A stretch of 20,643 bases of DNA from CANLBN01 sp047634655 (GCA_047634655.1 JBLIHY010000037.1:1-20643), one strand, 5' to 3'; counted from the stretch's first letter, positions 1 to 7,931 are shown. Made by a program: numbers and translations. Notes: generated from the letters alone by a model not told the origin.

Positions 1-343
1 GTCATCTGCATCGACACTTGTTTTTGTTATCATGTGCGACTACGTCGAATACCCATCTGGCGGCTACGCGTTAGCAAATTAATGCGCTTATCATAAGTTA
101 TGATTGGCCAAAAACCGCAAATAATCCCAGAGCATATCTGAGTAATGGCAGGTTAACTGAGTGGTAACGTTCAGTTAAGTAATAACTTATTTGTTCAACG
201 GCCTCTTCAATTTTTAAGTCTAAGAATAATCTGATTAATTAATCTATGGATTAATCTTCGATCGAAAAATAGAAATTCGATTTTTTTTCGCATTTCAATG
301 ATTTAACGCAATTAAAAATAGTAGCGCTTCCCTGTGCTCTCGG
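1..343. other. AT-rich intergenic region upstream of ftsB, rich in inverted repeats
   Basis: No credible gene is seen. Two reading frames are open from the left edge to about positions 83 and 96 on the plus strand, so the tail of an upstream gene could end here, but I do not recognise either peptide. The stretch holds several perfect inverted repeats: ATCATAA-G-TTATGAT at 90-104; TTAACTGA at 153-160 pairing with TCAGTTAA at 171-178; and the R1 repeat element at 221-319. The enolase gene that commonly precedes ftsB in gammaproteobacteria is not present within the window. Confidence 0.6.
221..319 (+). repeat. Intergenic repeat element, copy R1 (partner at 14350-14450)
   Basis: The first 49 bases (221-269) match 14350-14398 with six mismatches and no gap. 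The last 29 bases (291-319) match 14422-14450 with six mismatches. The middle is more diverged but shares AAATTCG and T-rich DNA. Within R1, ATTAATC-TATG-GATTAAT forms a perfect dyad near 235-252, and CGAAAAA (263-269) can pair with the TTTTTCG near 284-290. The element ends about 24 bases before the ftsB start, so it may affect ftsB expression. No transposase is linked to it. Confidence 0.7.
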
Positions 344-667
344 GTGAATATTCAAATGATCGTAAAATGGATAATAGCTTTGTTGGCGCTGGTGCTGATA
401 GGACTCCAATACCGTTTATGGGTGGGCGAAGGCAGCATCGCGCAACAAGTGGATTTACAGAGAAAAATTGAACAGTACCAAGCAGAAAACGAGGCGTTAC
501 GCGAGCGCAATCGCATTCTCGCCATGGAAGTAGAAGCCCTGAAAAATGGCCTGGAAGCCGTTGAAGAGCGCGCTCGTGAAGACATGGGAATGATCCGAGA
601 GGGGGAAACCTTTTATTTAATAGTCGATCCAGAGCGCCCGCGTAAATCATGGATCAAGTCGCCATGA
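344..667 (+). CDS. ftsB: Cell division protein FtsB
   Basis: FtsB is a small bitopic inner-membrane protein that joins FtsL and FtsQ in the divisome and helps activate septal peptidoglycan synthesis. The 107-residue product has a short cytoplasmic start, one hydrophobic segment at about residues 7-25 (IVKWIIALLALVLIGL) and then a periplasmic heptad-rich coiled coil at about 35-70 (QQVDLQRKIEQYQAENEALR). The C-terminal part carries the family-typical ERAREDMGMIREGETFYLIV. Length and layout fit the family. The listed start is GTG at 344. An in-frame ATG at 356 is at least as likely because GGGTGA at 342-347 lies at good Shine-Dalgarno distance from it. The stop overlaps an ispD ATG by 4 bases (ATGA at 664-667), so ftsB and ispD are probably translationally coupled. 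Confidence 0.93.
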   Translation: MNIQMIVKWIIALLALVLIGLQYRLWVGEGSIAQQVDLQRKIEQYQAENEALRERNRILAMEVEALKNGLEAVEERAREDMGMIREGETFYLIVDPERPRKSWIKSP

Positions 668-1389
668 TGTCTGTTTCAGATACATCTATCTGGGCAATTG
701 TCCCCGCAGCCGGCGTCGGTCGACGCATGGGGCGAGACATTCCGAAACAGTACCTGCCGCTTTTACAGAAAACGGTGATTGAACATACATTGAAGCGATT
801 GCTCGCCGTGGAGCGCATTAATAGCGTTATTGTTGTCTTGCATCAACACGATCACTACTTCGCAAACTTGCCGATCGCCAAAGATCCAAGGGTGCTCTCA
901 AAGACAGGGGGAGACTATCGTAGTGATTCGGTGCTAGCCGCTCTGGAAAGCTTGGAGAAAAAGGCCAAACCGAATGACTGGATCCTGGTACACGACTCGG
1001 TGCGCTGCTGCATACGTACAAGTAAAATCCATCAATTACTCGATCAGCTTGCCGAAAATCCTGTCGGTGGAATCCTCGCTGTGCCTTCGCGGGACACGCT
1101 CAAGCAGAGCAATTTCGAAGGTGACATTCTAAAAACGTTGGACCGCAATAGCATTTGGCAGGCACAGACACCGCAACTATTCCGCTTCGATATTTTACAC
1201 ACTGCGCTAAGGCGGGCCCGCGAACAACAGGAGACTGTAAATGACGAATCTTCTGCGATAGAGTTAATGAAGTTACAGCCTCACTTGGTTGAAGGCCACT
1301 ACGACAATATAAAAATTACTCACCCTGAAGATTTGGTCATCGCCGAGGCGATACTAAAGCAACAGCGTTGCGAAGGAGAAAAGATCTAA
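664..1389 (+). CDS. ispD: 2-C-methyl-D-erythritol 4-phosphate cytidylyltransferase
   Basis: IspD transfers CMP from CTP to methylerythritol phosphate in the cytoplasmic MEP pathway to isopentenyl diphosphate. Visible family marks, in order, are the CTP-binding loop VPAAGVGRRMG with PKQYL, GGDYRSDSVL, VHDSVR, SRDTLKQ, DRNSIWQAQTPQLF, NDESSAIE and NIKITHPEDL. I favour ATG 664, which overlaps the ftsB stop as ATGA and gives the normal short N-terminus. ATG 649 (five residues longer) and ATG 667 are alternatives, and none has a strong ribosome binding site. One oddity is that the usual VHDAARP(C) block reads VHDSVRCC: the Asp and Arg remain but the Ala-Ala and Pro are changed. ispF follows after one base, so the two pathway enzymes are co-expressed. 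Confidence 0.95.
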   Translation: MMSVSDTSIWAIVPAAGVGRRMGRDIPKQYLPLLQKTVIEHTLKRLLAVERINSVIVVLHQHDHYFANLPIAKDPRVLSKTGGDYRSDSVLAALESLEKKAKPNDWILVHDSVRCCIRTSKIHQLLDQLAENPVGGILAVPSRDTLKQSNFEGDILKTLDRNSIWQAQTPQLFRFDILHTALRRAREQQETVNDESSAIELMKLQPHLVEGHYDNIKITHPEDLVIAEAILKQQRCEGEKI

Positions 1390-1390
1390 T

Positions 1391-1879
1391 ATGCGTATTG
1401 GTCATGGTTTTGACGTGCACGCTTTTGACGATGGTCAGCAAGGCGTCGGCGAAATTATTATCGGGGGAGTTGCCATTGCCAGCGACCGCGGATTAGTGGC
1501 GCATTCCGATGGCGATGTGCTGCTGCACGCACTCTGCGATGCGCTTTTGGGCGCTACTGCCCAAGGCGATATTGGAAGACATTTTCCAGATACCGACAAG
1601 ACTTATAAAAATGTAGAAAGCCGGCTTCTCTTGCGTAAAGTTTATGCCAAAGTTAAAGCCAAAGGTTATCAGTTGGCCAATGCGGATATAACTGTGGTGG
1701 CGCAGGCGCCAACAATATCGCCTTACGTCGAGAAAATGTGTCGTCACATTGCCAGCGATCTGGAAAGCGATATCTCGATGGTCAACGTTAAAGCTACTAC
1801 TACGGAAAAATTAGGCTTTACCGGTCGCAGAGAGGGAATTGCTGCTCACGCCGTGGTTTTGCTCAAAGATATCGAATAA
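1391..1879 (+). CDS. ispF: 2-C-methyl-D-erythritol 2,4-cyclodiphosphate synthase
   Basis: IspF cyclises CDP-methylerythritol 2-phosphate, releasing CMP, two steps after IspD in the MEP pathway. It is a homotrimer with Zn2+ bound by Asp and His residues. The 162-residue product begins MRIGHGFDVHAF, which contains the metal-binding DxH. It continues with LVAHSDGDVLLHALCDALLG (second metal histidine), IGRHFPDTDK, ADITVVAQAP and KATTTEKLGFTGRREGIAAH. All expected blocks are present and the length is normal. A good ribosome binding site (GAAGGAGAA) lies inside the end of ispD, and only one base separates the ispD stop from this ATG. The truD and surE genes that often follow ispF are absent. Instead the gene converges on guaA with a gap of 22 bases and no obvious terminator. 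Confidence 0.97.
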   Translation: MRIGHGFDVHAFDDGQQGVGEIIIGGVAIASDRGLVAHSDGDVLLHALCDALLGATAQGDIGRHFPDTDKTYKNVESRLLLRKVYAKVKAKGYQLANADITVVAQAPTISPYVEKMCRHIASDLESDISMVNVKATTTEKLGFTGRREGIAAHAVVLLKDIE

Positions 1880-1901
1880 GCTCAATCACCATTAATCAAA
1901 T

Positions 1902-3485
1902 TCACTCCCACTCGATCGTTGCCGGTGGTTTACTGGACACATCGTAAGTAACCCGCGAGATTTTCGGGATTTCGTTGATGATCCGGTTAGAGACTCTCTC
2001 CAGCAAACCATAGGGCAAATGTGCCCAGCGAGCCGTCATAAAATCGATAGTTTCTACCGCCCGCAGGCTAACAACCCACTCGTAGCGCCGGGCATCGCCA
2101 ACTACACCGACGGACTTCACCGGCAGGAAAACGGCGAAAGCCTGACTGACTTTGTAATACCAGTCAGCTCTATGCAGCTCTTCAATAAAAATAGTATCGG
2201 CCTCGCGTAATAAATCGGCATAGGATTTTTTAACTTCGCCAAGAATACGCACTGCCAAACCGGGGCCGGGAAAAGGATGGCGATAGACCATCTCATAAGG
2301 TAGATCCAAGGCCAAACCCACTTTGCGGACCTCATCTTTAAACAACTCTCGCAATGGCTCGACCAGTTTTAATTTCATTTTTTCCGGCAGACCCCCAACA
2401 TTGTGATGGGATTTAATCACATGCGCCTTACCGGTTTTTGCGGCAGCGGATTCAATAACATCGGGGTAAATGGTTCCTTGGGCCAGCCAATTCACGTTTT
2501 GAATATCATTGGCCGCTTCTTCAAAAATATCGATGAAAGTATTGCCAATCAGCTTTCGTTTTTTCTCTGGATCGGCCACGCCGGCCAGTTTAGAAAGAAA
2601 GAGTTCTCCCCTGTTAACACGAATGACTTTTACACCCATATTGTCTGAAAACATCCTTATGACCTGATCCCCTTCATTTTTACGCAATAGGCCATTATCG
2701 ACAAACACACAGGTGAGTTGCTGACCGATAGCGCGGTGGAGTAAAGCGGCCACGACAGAGGAGTCGACTCCGCCAGACAAGCCCAGCAACACCTTATCGC
2801 CGCCGACTTGTGTTTTGATCCGTCCGATCGCATCCTCGATGATATTTTCCGCAGTCCAAAGGTCCCCGCACGCACACAATTCCAGTACAAAGCGCTCGAA
2901 AATCGTTTTACCTTGAAGTGTATGGGTCACTTCGGGATGAAATTGTACGCCGTATAATTTTTTTTCCTCGCAACCGATCGCGGCAATAGGACAGGCGCTT
3001 GTCGATGCCATTAGCGAAAAATTATCGGGCATCTCGACGACGCTGTCGCCGTGGCTCATCCATACATCCAAATATCCATTATCGCTTTGTTCCGATGGTG
3101 GACGATCGCTCAGACCGGTTAGCAAACTTCTTTCGCCCTCCAGTTTAATTTCCGCATAACCGAGTTCGTGCGTTGAGGAATGGGAGACCTTACCTCCCAG
3201 TTGCTCAACCATGGTTTGCATGCCGTAGCAAATACCTAATACCGGTATACCCATGGAAAAAATGCACTGTGGCGCTCTCGGAGAGGCGCCTGTTATCACC
3301 GAATTAGGCCCACCTGAGAGCACAATACCCTTAGGGGCGAAAGCTTCGATGGCGCTTTCGCTAATATCGAAAGGGTGAATTTCCGAGTAAACGCCAATCT
3401 CGCGGATTCGACGCGCAATTAATTGGGTGTATTGAGAACCAAAGTCCAAAATAAGAATGCGCTCAGCGTGAATGTCATATTTCAT
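1902..3485 (-). CDS. guaA: GMP synthase (glutamine-hydrolysing)
   Basis: GuaA converts XMP, ATP and glutamine to GMP, the last step of de novo guanine nucleotide synthesis. The 527-residue product has both halves. The N-terminal class I glutamine amidotransferase has LSGGPNSV, the nucleophile Cys86 in GICYGMQ, and His183/Glu185 in QFHPEVTHT. The C-terminal ATP pyrophosphatase has the PP-loop LSGGVDSS at 236-243, followed by the dimerisation domain with HPFPGPGLAVRILGEV. It ends in the family-typical KPPATIEWE. The start is ATG at 3485; a TTG one codon upstream is less likely. GAGAG lies about 8 bases before the ATG. It is downstream of guaB in the same direction, as in the guaBA operon, but with a terminator-like hairpin between them. 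Confidence 0.98.
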   Translation of the reverse strand: MKYDIHAERILILDFGSQYTQLIARRIREIGVYSEIHPFDISESAIEAFAPKGIVLSGGPNSVITGASPRAPQCIFSMGIPVLGICYGMQTMVEQLGGKVSHSSTHELGYAEIKLEGERSLLTGLSDRPPSEQSDNGYLDVWMSHGDSVVEMPDNFSLMASTSACPIAAIGCEEKKLYGVQFHPEVTHTLQGKTIFERFVLELCACGDLWTAENIIEDAIGRIKTQVGGDKVLLGLSGGVDSSVVAALLHRAIGQQLTCVFVDNGLLRKNEGDQVIRMFSDNMGVKVIRVNRGELFLSKLAGVADPEKKRKLIGNTFIDIFEEAANDIQNVNWLAQGTIYPDVIESAAAKTGKAHVIKSHHNVGGLPEKMKLKLVEPLRELFKDEVRKVGLALDLPYEMVYRHPFPGPGLAVRILGEVKKSYADLLREADTIFIEELHRADWYYKVSQAFAVFLPVKSVGVVGDARRYEWVVSLRAVETIDFMTARWAHLPYGLLERVSNRIINEIPKISRVTYDVSSKPPATIEWE

Positions 3486-3508
3486 CAACTACTCTCGACA
3501 AATAGAAA

Positions 3509-3533
3509 CAAAAAAGCGAAGCATGGCTTCGCT
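3509..3533 (-). terminator. Intrinsic terminator or attenuator between guaB and guaA
   Basis: On the minus strand, AGCGAAGC, a 3-base loop (CAT) and GCTTCGCT form a perfect 8-bp stem (3533-3515), followed directly by a run of T. This is the classic intrinsic terminator pattern. It lies only about 24 bases before the guaA start codon. It therefore either ends guaB messages or acts as an attenuator in the guaA leader. Confidence 0.75.
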
Positions 3534-3577
3534 ATTACTTGAATGAATAATGGTTTTCAATGGACGGGGCAAAGAGT

Positions 3578-3606
3578 ATTTCAACAACATTAGGTGGTGC
3601 CGTCAA
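3578..3606 (-). promoter_or_regulatory. Candidate sigma70 promoter for guaA
   Basis: On the minus strand there is TTGACG (-35, 3606-3601; five of six consensus bases), a 17-base spacer, and TGAAAT (-10, 3583-3578; four of six). The start of transcription would be near 3571, upstream of the hairpin at 3533-3515. A guaA message from this promoter would therefore carry that hairpin in its leader. This is pattern matching only. Confidence 0.4.
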
Positions 3607-3651
3607 TGTTCCCAAGTGAAAGCCGGCAACCTTGCTAGATATTACGGCAGA

Positions 3652-5121
3652 TTATGAACGGATGGGATAATTGGGAGCCTCTTTGGTAATTTGCACATCG
3701 TGCACATGGCTCTCACCTACCCCAGCAGCTGTCACCCGAACAAACTCCGCACGGGTGCGCATTGCGTCAATATGGGCCGATCCAGTATATCCCATAGCCG
3801 CGCGAAGGCCTCCCATCATTTGGTGGACGATAGTCGAAATCGGACCTTTGTAGGGTACGCGGCCCTCGATACCTTCTGGAACCAATTTTTCGACAGCGCT
3901 ATTTTCCTGGAAGTAGCGGTCGGAAGAGCCCGAATTTTTCGCCATCGCTCCCAGAGAACCCATGCCCCGGTAGGACTTGTAGGTGCGTCCCTTGTAAAGC
4001 TCAACCTCGCCGGGAGCTTCTTCTGTTCCAGCGAACATTGAACCTACCATCACCGCATCGGCGCCGGCGGCAATTGCCTTGGAAATATCACCGGAAAAGC
4101 GAATACCGCCATCCGCAATTAGAGGAATTCCGGTTCCCTCGAGAGCGGACGCGACATTTGCGATCGCCGAAATTTGCGGGACACCAATACCACTAACGAT
4201 TCGCGTGGTACAAATAGAGCCTGGTCCAATGCCAACTTTAACCCCGTCGACACCCGCCTCCATAAGAGCTTCTGCGGCTTCTGCCGTTGCGATGTTGCCG
4301 CCGACGACCTGCATATCGGGATAGGCATCTTTAATCGCGCGAATGCGTTCGATGACGTTGCGGGAATGTCCGTGGGCTGTATCGACGACCAATACATCGA
4401 CGCCAGCTGCAATCAAGGCATCTACGCGGTCATCGGTGTCCGGGCTAGTCCCAACCGAAGCGCCCACCAATAATCTTCCTTCCGGATCTTTCGAGGCGCT
4501 GGGATATTTTTCAGCTTTATTGATGTCTTTGACCGTAATCAAACCGCGCAAATCAAACTTATCGTTGACAACGAGCACCTTCTCGATGCGGTGTCGATGC
4601 AACAATTTTTGTACATCCTGAGGCTTGGCGCCTTCAGCTACCGTCACTAGCCTGTCTTTTTCAGTCATGATGCTAGCTACAGTAGCATCGAGATTTTTTT
4701 CAAAACGTACATCGCGGGCGGTAACAATACCCACTAACTGACCATTTTCCAGCACTGGAACGCCTGAAATATTGTTTTGGTTAGTTAGCTCCACCAATTC
4801 GCGGATAGAGGCGCTGGAGTCTATAGTGATTGGATCTTTTACCACGCCGGCCTCGAACTTTTTAACGGCGCGGACCTCCATGGATTGGTCCATGATTGAC
4901 ATACTTTTGTGAATGATGCCAATGCCCCCCTCCTGTGCCAAAGCAATGGCAAGACGGGATTCGGTGACAGTGTCCATGGCTGCGGAGACCAGGGGAATGT
5001 TGATCGAAATTCGGCGGGTAATTTGAGTCTTTAACGACACATCTTTGGCGGTCACTTCGGAATAAGCGGGCACCAGCAGTACGTCGTCAAAGGTGAGGGA
5101 TTCTTCTCGAATACGCAACAT
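3652..5121 (-). CDS. guaB: Inosine-5'-monophosphate dehydrogenase
   Basis: GuaB oxidises IMP to XMP with NAD+, the rate-setting step toward GMP. The 489-residue product has the catalytic barrel split by a CBS pair (about residues 93-205), as is normal. Visible motifs are SLTFDDVLLVPAYSEV at the start, NIPLVSAAMDTVTE, VVDTAHGHS, the catalytic loop GIGPGSICTTR with Cys304, PLIADGGIRFSGD, and the flap YRGMGSLGAM. Length is as expected. The ATG at 5121 has AGGAA about 10 bases upstream. An out-of-frame ATG also sits 5 bases upstream of the start. guaA follows on the same strand after 166 bases. The leader carries a strong palindrome behind a good promoter, described separately. Confidence 0.98.
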   Translation of the reverse strand: MLRIREESLTFDDVLLVPAYSEVTAKDVSLKTQITRRISINIPLVSAAMDTVTESRLAIALAQEGGIGIIHKSMSIMDQSMEVRAVKKFEAGVVKDPITIDSSASIRELVELTNQNNISGVPVLENGQLVGIVTARDVRFEKNLDATVASIMTEKDRLVTVAEGAKPQDVQKLLHRHRIEKVLVVNDKFDLRGLITVKDINKAEKYPSASKDPEGRLLVGASVGTSPDTDDRVDALIAAGVDVLVVDTAHGHSRNVIERIRAIKDAYPDMQVVGGNIATAEAAEALMEAGVDGVKVGIGPGSICTTRIVSGIGVPQISAIANVASALEGTGIPLIADGGIRFSGDISKAIAAGADAVMVGSMFAGTEEAPGEVELYKGRTYKSYRGMGSLGAMAKNSGSSDRYFQENSAVEKLVPEGIEGRVPYKGPISTIVHQMMGGLRAAMGYTGSAHIDAMRTRAEFVRVTAAGVGESHVHDVQITKEAPNYPIRS

Positions 5122-5143
5122 GGCATACGGTTCCTGTCTTGCG

Positions 5144-5171
5144 ATCGTACTCGCTGACTAGCGAGTACGAT
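5144..5171 (-). promoter_or_regulatory. Perfect 12-bp inverted repeat in the guaB leader
   Basis: ATCGTACTCGCT (5144-5155), GACT, AGCGAGTACGAT (5160-5171): the two 12-base arms are perfectly complementary with a 4-base loop. On the guaB strand no T-run follows, so it is not a simple terminator. It lies between the predicted -10 box and the ribosome binding site, starting about 22 bases from the guaB ATG. It could be an operator or a leader RNA hairpin. It does not resemble the E. coli PurR box. Confidence 0.6.
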
Positions 5172-5188
5172 GTTAAATAAAACGATCG

Positions 5189-5217
5189 ATGATAAGCTTT
5201 TTTCTCTAACAGGTAAA
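5189..5217 (-). promoter_or_regulatory. Predicted sigma70 promoter for guaB
   Basis: On the minus strand there is TTTACC (-35, 5217-5212; four of six consensus bases), a 17-base spacer, and TATCAT (-10, 5194-5189; five of six). Transcription would begin near 5182, giving a leader of about 60 bases that contains the 5144-5171 palindrome. Confidence 0.5.
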
Positions 5218-5464
5218 CCAAACGGCGACTCGCAGCAACGAGTCTCCTTATCAAAAAGACAGAATGAAGTTTCAGCTCCGTCCCTGGGCGTATTCTTTGT
5301 CATCGCTTTGCCACGCGACCCACCTTCTGTCTCGGCTTTTTGTCTCGACAAACTCTATTCGCACCTGCATTACGACCAAAAAAAGCAGACAGTAAACGAT
5401 CGCAATCATTGGGTGTTTTTAGTGCGATTGAGAAACTCAGATAGTGGATACAGTGGATTAATTT

Positions 5465-7207
5465 TTACATTTTCTCCATGGTTTCGATGCCCAAAAGCTC
5501 CAGGCCCAACTTCAGAGTTTTGCCCGTAGCGTCACACAGGAGCAGACGACTACTGCGGTCCACTTTGCTGACCGAATCCTTGAGAATCGGACAATTCTCA
5601 TAGAAGCGCATATATAAACTGGCCAAATCGTAGAGATAGGTGCAAAGCAGATGAGGATAAGCATCTTGACTGACTTGCTGGATGGTTTCCGGAAACTGCA
5701 GCAGCTTGATCGACAGTTTTTTTTCATCCGGCTGCGCTATCTTGAACGGGCCATTAATTTGTTGCGGACTTTGCTCTGCTTTGCGGAAGATACTTTGAAT
5801 ACGGGTATAGGCGTATTGCAAGTAGGGCGCGGTGTTGCCTTCAAAACTGAGCATGGAATCCCAGTTAAACAGGTAATCGCCCGTGCGAACTTTTGATAGA
5901 TCTGCATATTTAACGGCACCGATACCCACTTTTTTGGCAATCTCTCGATACTGCGCTTCGCTGAGATCGCTGCTTTTTTCGCGCACTAGCGCATCCGCTC
6001 TTTCGATAGCTTCGTCGAGCAATTCGGCCAACTTTATCGTACCGCCACGTCGAGTTTTAATGGGTTTGCCATCGTCATTCATCATGGTGCCGAAAGCGTG
6101 GTGTTCCAGCGAGACCGCCGCATCCACGAAGCCAGCTTTGCGAGCAATAGTGAACATTTGTTGCATGTGCAGCGACTGGCGGGCATCGATAAAATACAAG
6201 ATGCGATCGGCGTGAATGGTATTTTGCCTATAGCGCAGAGCCGCAAGATCACTGGTGGAATAAAGGTAGCCACCCCCCTGCTTCTGAACGATTACTGGAC
6301 TGGGGCGGCCATCCTTGTTTGCCAACTCTTCCAGGAATACCACCAGGGCGCCCTGATCTTCTTTTGCCAAGCCTTTATCTCGCAACTCTTTAACGAGGAT
6401 GGACAGATCATCGTTATAGGCGCTTTCACCGCGAATATCTTCCAGACAGAGCGTTACATTAAGCTTGTTGTAAATCTCTTGACTGTGCGCCAAAGAGACC
6501 GTTTTGAACTGCTGCCACAGGGATAATGTTTGTGGATCTCCCGATTGCAACTTCACTACGGTCTCTCGGGCCTTATCCGCAAAAGCTTCACTAGCATCAA
6601 ATGTTTGCTTTGCCTGCCGGTAGAAACTCTCCAGATCCTTCAAAGCCAAGGAAGCCGGCTCACCCTGCTGCAGATGCGTTTCTAATTCCACCAACAACAT
6701 CCCAAACTGGGTGCCCCAGTCGCCCACGTGATTCTGCCTTATGACGCGGTGGCCTTGTTTTTCCAAAATCCGCACCATGGCATCGCCAATGATGGTGGAG
6801 CGCAAATGCCCAACGTGCATTTCTTTGGCGAGGTTAGGCGAAGAGTAGTCCACGACGACGGTTTGCTGGGAATTCGCTCGCAGAGCTTTTTCGTAAGCCT
6901 GCCGATAGTGTTCGACAGCCTCTGCAAGCCATTCATTACTCAGGGTGATATTGATAAAGCCCGGTCCGGAGATGTCGACAGCTGAGGCCATATCATCGAT
7001 CTGCAAACAGGTGACGATATCCCGGGCGACATCTAGGGGGTTTTTGCGCAAGTGCTTGGCCGCAGCCATCGCGCCATTAGCTTGGTAATCTCCCGAGCCG
7101 ACCCTTTTACTGGGGGCGATATGCGGCTGGCACTCGCCGGGGATACCAGCGGCTATCATAGCCGCCTTGAAACGTTGGCTTAATTGCTGGTGAATAATCA
7201 TGGGCAC
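5465..7207 (-). CDS. argS: Arginine-tRNA ligase
   Basis: ArgS is a cytoplasmic class I synthetase that charges tRNA-Arg with arginine. The 580-residue product has the N-terminal Add-1 domain (about 1-115), then the catalytic core opening with SSPNLAKEMHVGHLRSTIIG, in which HVGH (131-134) is the HIGH motif. The LEHHAFGTMMNDDGKPIKTR block and the loop GGTIKLAELLDEAIERA replace a canonical KMSKS, as usual for this enzyme. The anticodon-binding DALR domain has NTAPYLQYAYTRI, and the C-terminus ends in LLGIETMEKM. Length is normal. The start is taken as GTG 7207 because AAGG lies 6 bases upstream of it. ATG 7201 is the alternative. It follows rsmD on the same strand after about 130 bases. Confidence 0.97.
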   Translation of the reverse strand: MPMIIHQQLSQRFKAAMIAAGIPGECQPHIAPSKRVGSGDYQANGAMAAAKHLRKNPLDVARDIVTCLQIDDMASAVDISGPGFINITLSNEWLAEAVEHYRQAYEKALRANSQQTVVVDYSSPNLAKEMHVGHLRSTIIGDAMVRILEKQGHRVIRQNHVGDWGTQFGMLLVELETHLQQGEPASLALKDLESFYRQAKQTFDASEAFADKARETVVKLQSGDPQTLSLWQQFKTVSLAHSQEIYNKLNVTLCLEDIRGESAYNDDLSILVKELRDKGLAKEDQGALVVFLEELANKDGRPSPVIVQKQGGGYLYSTSDLAALRYRQNTIHADRILYFIDARQSLHMQQMFTIARKAGFVDAAVSLEHHAFGTMMNDDGKPIKTRRGGTIKLAELLDEAIERADALVREKSSDLSEAQYREIAKKVGIGAVKYADLSKVRTGDYLFNWDSMLSFEGNTAPYLQYAYTRIQSIFRKAEQSPQQINGPFKIAQPDEKKLSIKLLQFPETIQQVSQDAYPHLLCTYLYDLASLYMRFYENCPILKDSVSKVDRSSRLLLCDATGKTLKLGLELLGIETMEKM

Positions 7208-7337
7208 GACTAGCCTTGAAAAAGGGCAAACATTTTATCCATCGTAGGATGACAAATCCACAACGGCTAATTTCTCGAAGCAATATCCATTCGCAAAATT
7301 TTTATCTCAACGGCAAATAACTTTCTCAGATCGGCGA

Positions 7338-7931
7338 CTAAGTCGCGATGAGAAGACGGTAACAAACGTCTCCCGCCAATTTTTCCCGATAAACTTGCCA
7401 CTTATCGGGAAGGATAAGCCTCTGGTTGCGCGGTGATTCCACATAGAGCTTGGCATTGTCCGCCAGAATCTGAGTCTCGATCAGCGCTGCAAAAGTGCTT
7501 TTCCACAAGTTGTCTGCGAAAGGCGGATCGACAAAAACAATGTTGACACTGCGCATCGGCATACTTTGGGCCGTTAGCCATTGCAGGACATCGCTACAAA
7601 ACAGCTGAGCGCGCGTTGCAGACAGCTGCTCAACATGCCTCTGCAATTGCGCAAACACTCTGGGGTGACTGTCGATCAGAATGGCTTTGCTCGCCCCTCT
7701 CGACAGCGCCTCAAAACCCAGCGCCCCGGAACCGGCAAACAGGTCCAGGCATACGCTGTCGACTAGATCGGCGGCTAGCCAATTGAACAGCGTCTCGCGG
7801 ATGCGGTCGCCGGTCGGGCGTAAACCTGGCACATTGATAAGCGGCAATCTTCTACCCCGCCATTGACCACCGATCAAACGTATTGTCGGCGCTCTACCGT
7901 TGGCTTTATTGGCTTTGAATAACTTACTCAT
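7338..7931 (-). CDS. rsmD: 16S rRNA (guanine(966)-N(2))-methyltransferase
   Basis: RsmD uses S-adenosylmethionine to methylate G966 of 16S rRNA during small-subunit assembly. The product is 197 residues from ATG 7931; a TTG two codons upstream is possible. It shows the family start IRLIGGQWRGRRLP, then RPTGDRIRETLFNWL, the SAM-binding loop LDLFAGSGALGFEALSRGA (about 62-80), and the catalytic DPPF at 135-138 within VFVDPPF. Length fits the family. The Shine-Dalgarno site is weak. It is divergent from ftsY, the usual gammaproteobacterial arrangement. The stop codon lies inside a small palindrome (GCGAC-TAA-GTCGC), but no T-run follows, so a terminator is not claimed. Confidence 0.95.
   Translation of the reverse strand: MSKLFKANKANGRAPTIRLIGGQWRGRRLPLINVPGLRPTGDRIRETLFNWLAADLVDSVCLDLFAGSGALGFEALSRGASKAILIDSHPRVFAQLQRHVEQLSATRAQLFCSDVLQWLTAQSMPMRSVNIVFVDPPFADNLWKSTFAALIETQILADNAKLYVESPRNQRLILPDKWQVYREKLAGDVCYRLLIAT

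Larger units (their letters stand above)
5122..5464. other. Intergenic region between argS and guaB
   Basis: Apart from the guaB promoter and palindrome, this stretch holds a smaller inverted repeat (GACTCG-CAGCAA-CGAGTC near 5228-5245) but no good argS terminator. Open frames crossing it overlap argS or guaB in the antisense or other frames and show no family features, so I see no gene here. Confidence 0.5.

Noticed and set aside
1..100. Tail of an upstream gene at the left edge
   Set aside because: Two frames are open for under 35 codons and neither peptide is recognisable, so no call is justified.
5170..5529. 119-residue plus-strand open frame between guaB and argS
   Set aside because: It overlaps the argS 3' end antisense and the guaB promoter region, and has no ribosome binding site or family features.
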